Origin: JBEKYD01 sp049509915
Lineage (GTDB): Bacteria > Acidobacteriota > Terriglobia > Bryobacterales > Bryobacteraceae
Direction: 5' to 3'
Assembly: GCA_049509915.1 (NCBI GenBank)
Contig: JBEKZL010000250.1
Coordinates: forward strand, 1 to 10,670
Length of the DNA stretch: 10,670 bases
Shown piece by piece: positions 6,405 through 10,670 of this stretch. The position numbers and the translations under genes were made by a program. The notes below the pieces were generated by a model that had not been told where the DNA came from, made no database searches, and saw nothing but the letters and a program-made list of their open reading frames with translations. Within the stretch, counting starts at the first letter, position 1, and each line of letters begins with the position of its first letter.

Positions 6405-6418
6405 TGGAAACGTTTCCA
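6405..6418. promoter_or_regulatory. LacI-family-type operator candidate
   Basis: TGGAAACGTTTCCA is a perfect 14-bp palindrome with the central CG and AAACGTTT core typical of LacI/GalR-family operators; it resembles a cre site. It lies in the divergent gap between the antitoxin (start at 6340) and the membrane protein (start at 6499). No LacI-type regulator is encoded in the window. Confidence 0.4.
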
Positions 6419-6464
6419 GCCTGGTGAGCCGCCATTCGATGTCCGCCCACTCCATCTTTATCCT

Positions 6465-6491
6465 TCGTGTGGCATAACTCGTGTGGCATAA
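6465..6491 (+). repeat. tandem 13-bp direct repeat carrying an extended -10 element
   Basis: TCGTGTGGCATAA occurs at 6465-6477 and again at 6479-6491, with a period of 14 bp. Each copy contains TGG-CATAA, an extended -10 core. Confidence 0.75.
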
Positions 6492-6492
6492 T
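6484..6492 (+). promoter_or_regulatory. candidate extended -10 promoter, possibly giving a leaderless mRNA
   Basis: TGG-CATAAT matches the extended -10 (TGn) and five of six bases of TATAAT. It ends 6 nt before ATG 6499, so transcription would begin at or next to the start codon. No good -35 is visible, which fits extended -10 promoters. No Shine-Dalgarno precedes the ATG. Confidence 0.4.
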
Positions 6493-6498
6493 AAGCCC

Positions 6499-7071
6499 AT
6501 GTCGGGCGACGAGGCCTCTTTAGAAGTGGATCTCGCGGAGTACAGCGCCCTGCGCGCGGAAATCCAGACCTTCCTGAATCTCCAGAGCTTCTTTTTGGGT
6601 TTGGCCGTTGCGATTATAGCGGCCATTATTCCGGTCGCGGCCGGCCAACCGACAGGGACGCTTCCATGGGTGGTGGCGGCCACCCCGCTCCCGTTTGCAA
6701 TCCTGGCTACCTTATACGCCGAGGTCGCCGCCCGCATCGGCCGGGCAGCCGGATACATTCAAACCAGGCTCCGGCCGCGGCTCGCCAAACGAACCGACCC
6801 CAATGATGCGCTCGGTTGGGAACAATATGTATACGGGGAGGATCCAACCAGACAACTGCTCTGGCAGACGGACAAACTCCGCTACCTTATTTTTTTCCTT
6901 CCCGCGATACTTGCCTATGTTCTCTCCTTCCGGTTGCCAGTGCCACCGGCCTGGTGCGGGTGGGATCTCTTTTTCAAAATTCTCGATGCGATTGCGTTGC
7001 TTGGACCGCTCATCGTCCTGCGGTGGTCGGAGCGCGTGCTGAAGGGGATCGTATCCGAACCGAAGGACTGA
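6499..7071 (+). CDS. four-helix integral membrane protein of unknown function
   Basis: This 190-aa protein has a short acidic N-terminus with the phrase EYSALRAEIQTFLNLQ, then four likely transmembrane segments: about residues 28-48 (FFLGLAVAIIAAIIPVAAG), 56-76 (WVVAATPLPFAILATLYAEV), 127-147 (LRYLIFFLPAILAYVLSF) and 156-176 (LFFKILDAIALLGPLIVL). The loop between helices 2 and 3 is basic (RLRPRLAKR) and then contains DALGWEQYVYGED. I know similar 'EYxALRAEI' membrane proteins from many bacteria, but no function is established. An in-frame GTG at 6481 is the only earlier start nearby; the ATG at 6499 is preferred. The next gene overlaps or abuts its 3' end, suggesting co-transcription. Confidence 0.8.
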   Translation: MSGDEASLEVDLAEYSALRAEIQTFLNLQSFFLGLAVAIIAAIIPVAAGQPTGTLPWVVAATPLPFAILATLYAEVAARIGRAAGYIQTRLRPRLAKRTDPNDALGWEQYVYGEDPTRQLLWQTDKLRYLIFFLPAILAYVLSFRLPVPPAWCGWDLFFKILDAIALLGPLIVLRWSERVLKGIVSEPKD

Positions 7072-8240
7072 ACATCGGTGAGATCGTCGAGCGTGTGGCG
7101 GCGGAGAAGAGGGGCTTCTTCGCGCCGAATGCGAACGGGATTTATCCGGCCGCCGGCGGCTTGGATACCACCTCCTTTACGGGCTATCAGAACGCGTGGT
7201 TGCGCGATAACGTGATGGTGGCCTACTCGCGGCTCGAGGCTGGAGACGCTGAGGCGGCGGTCGGGTGCGTCCGGGGGTTGATGCGTTTCGTCGAATCCGA
7301 AGCGCCGCGTTTCGCCGCGGTGATCGCCCAGCCATCCCTCAAAGAGACAGTAGAATCGAGACCCCGCGTTCGCTTCGATGCCAATTCGCTGCGGGAGCTT
7401 TCCGGGAGCTGGTCGCACGCGCAAAACGACGCTCTTGGTTACGTGCTCTGGTTTCGGGCGCGCCTTCACAATCTCGGCTATTGGCGCCTGGAGGCTTCCG
7501 AACAGGAAGTCATTCGATTGTTCATTCGCTATTTCGAGGCCATACGCTACTGGGAAGACGCCGACAGCGGCGCGTGGGAAGAGGGGCGGAAGGTGAACTC
7601 GTCGAGCGTAGGCGCGGTCCTGGCCGGTCTGGAAGAAGCCAAGCGCGCCGGAGCCGTTGTCGCGGATTCGCTGATCGCCGCCGGACGCGGCCTCCTCGCC
7701 CGCCAGTTGCCGCTCGAATCGCCTAAGCTTCGCGGGGCCGACGCCGCTGTGCTTTTCCTTGTCTATCCTCTCGAAGTCGTGAGTGAGCTGGCCGCGCGGG
7801 ACATGGTCGTTCACCTCATGCAAGCTCGTCTCGAAGGAGAGATAGGGTTCCGCCGCTATATCGGCGACTCTTACTACTGCCAGGATTATGATCGCTGGTT
7901 CCCGCCCGAGTTACGCAGCGCCGATTGGAGCGAGCGCATCGAGGTGCGCGACGCATACCTGCAGCCGGGCTGCGAAGCGCAGTGGTCTCTGTTCGACAGC
8001 CTGCTTTCGGTCGTCTTCGGCAGACTCTATAAGGACCGCGTGCAGCAAGCCCGCTACTTGCACCGGGCAATCGGTCAACTCACTCCCGCGAACGACTGCC
8101 CGGAGTTGTATTTCCTCAAGCGTGGCCGCTGGACACCTGGTCCGAACACTCCTTTGCTGTGGGCCGAGGCGAACCTCTCGCTGGCGCTAAACGAAGCCCG
8201 CCGCAGTCCTGTGCCACTTCGCCTCCCAGCCGAATCTTGA
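7023..8240 (+). CDS. GH15 / phosphorylase-kinase-like (alpha/alpha)6 toroid protein
   Basis: This is a protein of about 405 aa related to the glucoamylase-like domain shared by glycoside hydrolase family 15 and the regulatory subunits of phosphorylase kinase. Recognisable pieces are GFFAPNANGIYPAAGG, YQNAWLRDNVMVA (about residues 57-69), WSHAQNDALGYVLWF, GAWEEGRKVNSSSVGAVLAG and the C-terminal TPGPNTPLLWAEANL (about 371-385). There is no signal peptide, so it is cytoplasmic. The start is uncertain: GTG 7023 overlaps the membrane gene by 49 nt, GTG 7095 would cut into a helix that looks coding (IGEIVERVAAEKRGFF), and no good ATG lies between. CTG 7068 overlaps the upstream TGA. Such proteins may hydrolyse alpha-glucans or bind glucan in a regulatory role. 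The catalytic acids cannot be assigned with confidence here. Confidence 0.85.
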   Translation: MVGARAEGDRIRTEGLNIGEIVERVAAEKRGFFAPNANGIYPAAGGLDTTSFTGYQNAWLRDNVMVAYSRLEAGDAEAAVGCVRGLMRFVESEAPRFAAVIAQPSLKETVESRPRVRFDANSLRELSGSWSHAQNDALGYVLWFRARLHNLGYWRLEASEQEVIRLFIRYFEAIRYWEDADSGAWEEGRKVNSSSVGAVLAGLEEAKRAGAVVADSLIAAGRGLLARQLPLESPKLRGADAAVLFLVYPLEVVSELAARDMVVHLMQARLEGEIGFRRYIGDSYYCQDYDRWFPPELRSADWSERIEVRDAYLQPGCEAQWSLFDSLLSVVFGRLYKDRVQQARYLHRAIGQLTPANDCPELYFLKRGRWTPGPNTPLLWAEANLSLALNEARRSPVPLRLPAES

Positions 8241-8325
8241 AAGACGCGTGCCGCGGCGGGTTGCCCACGAGGTTTGCGCCCCCCGGCCCACGCCCGCCAT
8301 GGCGAAATGCGCTATCTTCGAAGCC

Positions 8326-8997
8326 ATGTTGCTGCGATTCTGCATCCTGGCCGCCGTGGCCGGAACCCTGCTCGGCCAACAGGCTGGCTCGGAAGTCTGG
8401 AGGTTCGACAACCTCGACCGCATCGGCGGCTATCCCGTCACCGTCGTCGGACACCCGCGCGTCGTCGCGACGCCCATTGGCAAGGCGATCGCGTTCGGCG
8501 GTGTGGAAGACGCGATCTACCTCGATGTTCACCCGCTGGCCGGCGCCGCCGCTTTCACCTGGGAAGTGATTTTCCGGCCCGATCCGGGCGGCGCCCCCGA
8601 GCAGCGCTTCTTTCACCTCTCCGTGCTCGACCCGAAGACCGGCAAAGATACACCGGATCGCATGCTCTTTGAGATCCGGGTAATCGACAGCCGCTGGTGC
8701 CTGGATAGCTTCGCGCTTTCGGGAACCGCATCGAAGGCCCTGATCGACCGCGGCAAGCTGCATTCACTCGGAGCCTGGCATCACGCCGCGCTGGTGTACG
8801 ACGGCGGCCGGCTGAGCAACTACGTGGATGGCGAAATGCAAGGATCGGCCGAAGTGCGCCTTGCGCCGCAGGGGCCTGGCCACTGCTCGATCGGCGTCCG
8901 CATCGACCGGCGGGACTACTTCAAAGGCGCCGTATTCGAGGCGCGCATGACCCGCCGCGCGCTATCGACAGCCGAGTTCTTGCGCGTGCCGGAGTAG
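8326..8997 (+). CDS. secreted LamG-like (concanavalin A-type jellyroll) protein
   Basis: This 223-aa protein begins with a Sec signal peptide (MLLRFCILAAVAGTLLGQ). The mature part has the hallmarks of a LamG/pentraxin-like jellyroll: FGGVEDAIYLDVHPLAG, AAFTWEVIFRPDPGG, LGAWHHAALVYDGGRLSNYV and a late strand with FKGAVFEARMTRRALSTAEF. These match the usual 'F(D)G..D.I.v', 'T(i/v)E.w(f/v)' and 'W.H.A.vyDG....YvDG' blocks. The same frame is open back to an ATG at 8248, but only the start at 8326 gives a signal peptide. TATCTT at 8313-8318 lies 7 nt upstream and there is no Shine-Dalgarno. The domain is the whole mature protein, with no attached enzyme. It may bind carbohydrate or protein at the cell surface. 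Confidence 0.82.
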   Translation: MLLRFCILAAVAGTLLGQQAGSEVWRFDNLDRIGGYPVTVVGHPRVVATPIGKAIAFGGVEDAIYLDVHPLAGAAAFTWEVIFRPDPGGAPEQRFFHLSVLDPKTGKDTPDRMLFEIRVIDSRWCLDSFALSGTASKALIDRGKLHSLGAWHHAALVYDGGRLSNYVDGEMQGSAEVRLAPQGPGHCSIGVRIDRRDYFKGAVFEARMTRRALSTAEFLRVPE

Positions 8998-9019
8998 GGT
9001 GAGTGAGCGGAAGCCCCGT

Positions 9020-9247
9020 CTAAATGTCAAACAACACTTGCCGCAGCGCATCCTCATACGCGCTCTTTGCGGCCTTTGCCGTGCCGCGCGCCTTCTCCTC
9101 GCGGAATCCGGCATTTTCCCAAAGGTCCACGGCTTTTACGGCATGATCCGCCGTCGCCAGCGCCTCTTCTTCACGAATCGTCGCGATCCACTCCTCGACG
9201 GCGTTCTTATAGCTCAGTCGCAAAGCATCCAGTTCCGGGTTATCCAT
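9020..9247 (-). CDS. small charged helical protein of unknown function
   Basis: This 75-aa protein begins MDNPELDALRLSYKNAVEEW and is almost entirely helical and rich in Glu, Lys and Ala (IREEEALATADHAVKAV, FREEKARGTAKAAKSAYEDA). The heptad-like spacing suggests a coiled coil or helical bundle. It has no membrane segment, signal peptide or cysteines. GGAGG (9254-9250) lies only 2 nt before the ATG, and TATGAT (9261-9256) 8 nt before it. I recall similar short hypothetical proteins from Acidobacteriota but no function. It lies on the same strand downstream of the molybdoenzyme gene, 154 nt from its stop. Confidence 0.72.
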   Translation of the reverse strand: MDNPELDALRLSYKNAVEEWIATIREEEALATADHAVKAVDLWENAGFREEKARGTAKAAKSAYEDALRQVLFDI

Positions 9248-9261
9248 TGCCTCCGATCATA
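9248..9261 (-). promoter_or_regulatory. start-proximal -10-like hexamer and Shine-Dalgarno of the 75-aa gene
   Basis: TATGAT (five of six bases of the -10 consensus) is followed after 4 nt by a strand segment with GGAGG and then ATG 9247. If the hexamer is a true -10, transcription starts at about the ATG and the GGAGG is not in the message. If the GGAGG is used, the promoter lies further upstream. No -35 at 16-18 nt is evident. Confidence 0.3.
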
Positions 9262-9294
9262 CTGCTGGAGTGTTCCAATAGCCTGAACGGCTGG

Positions 9295-9396
9295 TTACAT
9301 CTGAGTGAATGAGCAGGCGTTGCGCCGGGACACCTTGGATTGTGCCAGGCCGACCGCGCAGGTCAGTACAAGAATCGCAACTTCGGATCGCCGCAT
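9295..9396 (-). CDS. 33-codon frame resembling a bare signal peptide, possibly a truncated secreted protein
   Basis: The ATG (9396-9394) lies 5 nt (AAAAA) after the stop of the molybdopterin-binding subunit. The frame reads MRRSEVAILVLTCAVGLAQ and then KVSRRNACSFTQM before TAA. That is a clear Sec signal: positive n-region, hydrophobic core, and a GLAQ cleavage-like end, with only about 14 residues after it. It may be a secreted gene cut short (molybdoenzyme operons of this type often carry a c-type cytochrome), a small exported peptide, or chance. No heme motif remains downstream in any frame. Confidence 0.3.
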   Translation of the reverse strand: MRRSEVAILVLTCAVGLAQSKVSRRNACSFTQM

Positions 9397-9401
9397 TTTT
9401 T

Positions 9402-10670
9402 CTACGCCGGAGCGCTGGCGGCCGAAAGCGCCGGCAGGCCATTCGGCACCAGCGGGAGCGAGCGAATGCGCTGGCCGGTGGCGTCGAAAATGGCGTTGGC
9501 GATGGCTGGGGCCACGCCCACGATGGGAGTCTCGCCGGCCCCGGCGGAAGGGAGATCTTTGCGGTCGAGCAGCACGCTCTCGATCATCGGCATATCAGCA
9601 AACCGCGGCACCCGGTGACGGCCGAGGCGATTGGAGAGAATCTTGCCATCGGCGAAATCGACGTGTTCGAATAGCGCGCCGCCAATGCCCATGGCCACGG
9701 CGCCTTCCACCTGGTTGGCCAGGTGTTCGGGATTGACGATGGCGCCGCATTCGAACGCTTCCACCACGCGCACCACTTTCACCGCGCCGCCATCGACCGC
9801 GATTTCGGCGCAAGTAGCGATGTAGCTGCCTTTTTCCGTGCCGGCGGCGAGGCCGAAGCCGCGTCCGGGAGCGCGCTTGCGATTCTTCCAGCCGAAACGT
9901 TCAGCGGCGGCGGTGAGCACGTCGCGCAGGCGCGGGTTATCCAGGTTCTTGAGGCGGAACTCCAGCGGATCGATCGATACGCCGTGGGCCAGGTCGTCCA
10001 TCACGCTTTCGCGCACGAAATGATTGGCGGTGGCGGCCAGAGCGCGGTAGGAGCCCTGGCGCAGGGGCGACGGGGCGCGGTGATACTGCTCGTACTTTTC
10101 GGCCACGCGGTAGGGAGTCTGAAGAGCCGACGGGCCGGAATTGTAATTGTGGAATTCCCAGGCGGCGAGCGTGCCGTCCGGGTTCACTTTGCCGCCGGCT
10201 TCCACCAGGCCGCCGGGGCGGAAGTAAGCCCACGTCAATTCCTCCGTGCGGGTCCAGTTCCGTTTCACGGGTTTGCCGGCAGCCTTGGCCAGGACGGCGG
10301 CCTCCACCGCGGCATCGCCCTGGTGTTTGCCGCCGTAGCCGGAGCCGGTATCGGGCACGATGACATGGACGCTTTCTTCGGGGATGCCGAACTCGGCGGC
10401 CAGTTCACTGCGCACGCCAAAGGGGCGCTGGGAGCCGGTCCAAACCATCAGCTTGCCATCGGCGGACCATTCGGCCACGGCGCCGCGAGGTTCCAGCGGC
10501 ACGTGGGCGATGTAGGCGATGGTATAGGGCGCAAGGTCTAGGCGCGGAGAGGCGGCGCTTTGGGCGGTTCGCTTGAAGTAGGCGAAGACGTCCTTGGAGG
10601 AAGGCTGGCCGGCGACCGGAGTCCATTCCGCTTTGAGCGCTGCCAGGGCTTTTTCGGCGGTGGCGGGATC
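9402..10670 (-). CDS. xanthine dehydrogenase family molybdopterin-binding subunit (COG1529, IorB-like), N-terminus outside the window
   Basis: The last 422 residues are present and the frame is open to the window edge. The product is the large Mo-cofactor subunit of a molybdenum hydroxylase, the group that includes xanthine dehydrogenase, aldehyde oxidase and isoquinoline 1-oxidoreductase. Conserved blocks in order are YTIAYIAHVPLEPRGAVAEW, TGSQRPFGVRSELAAEFG, PDTGSGYGGKHQGDAAVEAA (glycine-rich loop), the PLRQGSYRALAATANHF segment, FECGAIVNPEHLANQVEGAV, and near the C-terminus GAGETPIVGVAPAIANAIF, which carries the catalytic Glu of the family. The active-site segment is neither AYxCSFR nor AYxGAGR, so it is not a form I or II CO dehydrogenase. 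The FAD and 2Fe-2S partner subunits would lie upstream, beyond 10670. The substrate, probably a heteroaromatic or aldehyde, is unknown. Confidence 0.93.
   Translation of the reverse strand, partial: DPATAEKALAALKAEWTPVAGQPSSKDVFAYFKRTAQSAASPRLDLAPYTIAYIAHVPLEPRGAVAEWSADGKLMVWTGSQRPFGVRSELAAEFGIPEESVHVIVPDTGSGYGGKHQGDAAVEAAVLAKAAGKPVKRNWTRTEELTWAYFRPGGLVEAGGKVNPDGTLAAWEFHNYNSGPSALQTPYRVAEKYEQYHRAPSPLRQGSYRALAATANHFVRESVMDDLAHGVSIDPLEFRLKNLDNPRLRDVLTAAAERFGWKNRKRAPGRGFGLAAGTEKGSYIATCAEIAVDGGAVKVVRVVEAFECGAIVNPEHLANQVEGAVAMGIGGALFEHVDFADGKILSNRLGRHRVPRFADMPMIESVLLDRKDLPSAGAGETPIVGVAPAIANAIFDATGQRIRSLPLVPNGLPALSAASAPA

Noticed and set aside
6816..7022. N-terminal extension of the GH15-like protein back to an ATG at 6816
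   Set aside because: It would overlap the membrane gene by about 250 nt and the extra residues are out-of-frame readings of its transmembrane segments.
9723..10541. A 272-codon open frame on the plus strand opposite the molybdoenzyme subunit
   Set aside because: The minus strand carries clear COG1529 motifs throughout; the plus frame is low-complexity Gly/Ala/His and reflects codon bias.
1..10670. CRISPR arrays, tRNA or rRNA genes, insertion-sequence ends
   Set aside because: I found no regularly spaced repeats, no tRNA-like cloverleaf sequence, no rRNA-like stretches and no transposase reading frame on either strand by eye.

Overview
This window is GC-rich bacterial DNA and looks chromosomal. 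The mix of genes (a SNF2/SWIM pair, an Hanks-type kinase scrap with the sequence style 'GMGEIYQAQDTRLNR', a COG1529 molybdoenzyme subunit, a secreted LamG-like protein, DUF4160/DUF2442 and VapBC-type pairs) suggests an Acidobacteriota of the Solibacter/Bryobacter type. That assignment rests on recognition of family style, not on a marker gene.

Layout. Positions 1-605 hold no intact gene that I can defend. They contain a possible C-terminal or small reading frame at the left edge and, on the minus strand, the wreck of a DUF4160-DUF2442 gene pair. Positions 606-4217 hold a tight plus-strand pair, a SNF2-family helicase (902 aa) and a SWIM zinc-finger protein (299 aa), followed by a hairpin plus T-run that probably ends the transcript. 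Positions 4287-6340 read on the minus strand. From right to left they are a Phd/YefM-type antitoxin, a PIN-domain (VapC) toxin with an internal frameshift, a porin-like outer-membrane beta-barrel cut by an in-frame TAG just before its last strand, and a short orphan piece of a Ser/Thr kinase ATP-binding loop. Positions 6499-8997 read on the plus strand: a four-helix membrane protein of unknown function, a GH15/phosphorylase-kinase-like alpha-toroid protein overlapping or touching it, and a small secreted LamG-like protein. Positions 9020-10670 read on the minus strand: the large molybdopterin-binding subunit of a xanthine dehydrogenase/IorB-like enzyme (its N-terminus lies beyond the window), a 33-codon frame that looks like a signal peptide, and a 75-aa charged helical protein.

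How the genes work together. The helicase and SWIM protein are almost certainly co-expressed (3-nt gap, Shine-Dalgarno inside the helicase end) and are a recurrent bacterial pairing thought to act on nucleic acid. The membrane protein and GH15-like protein may be co-transcribed. The other genes look like independent units.

The most distinctive feature is gene decay. At least four loci (DUF4160, DUF2442, vapC, a kinase scrap) are broken, and the porin has a nonsense codon followed by a perfectly preserved C-terminal strand. Two of these loci are toxin-antitoxin-like, and the VapBC-type one keeps its antitoxin open while the toxin is broken. I see no CRISPR array, tRNA, rRNA, transposase or clear new multi-gene system.
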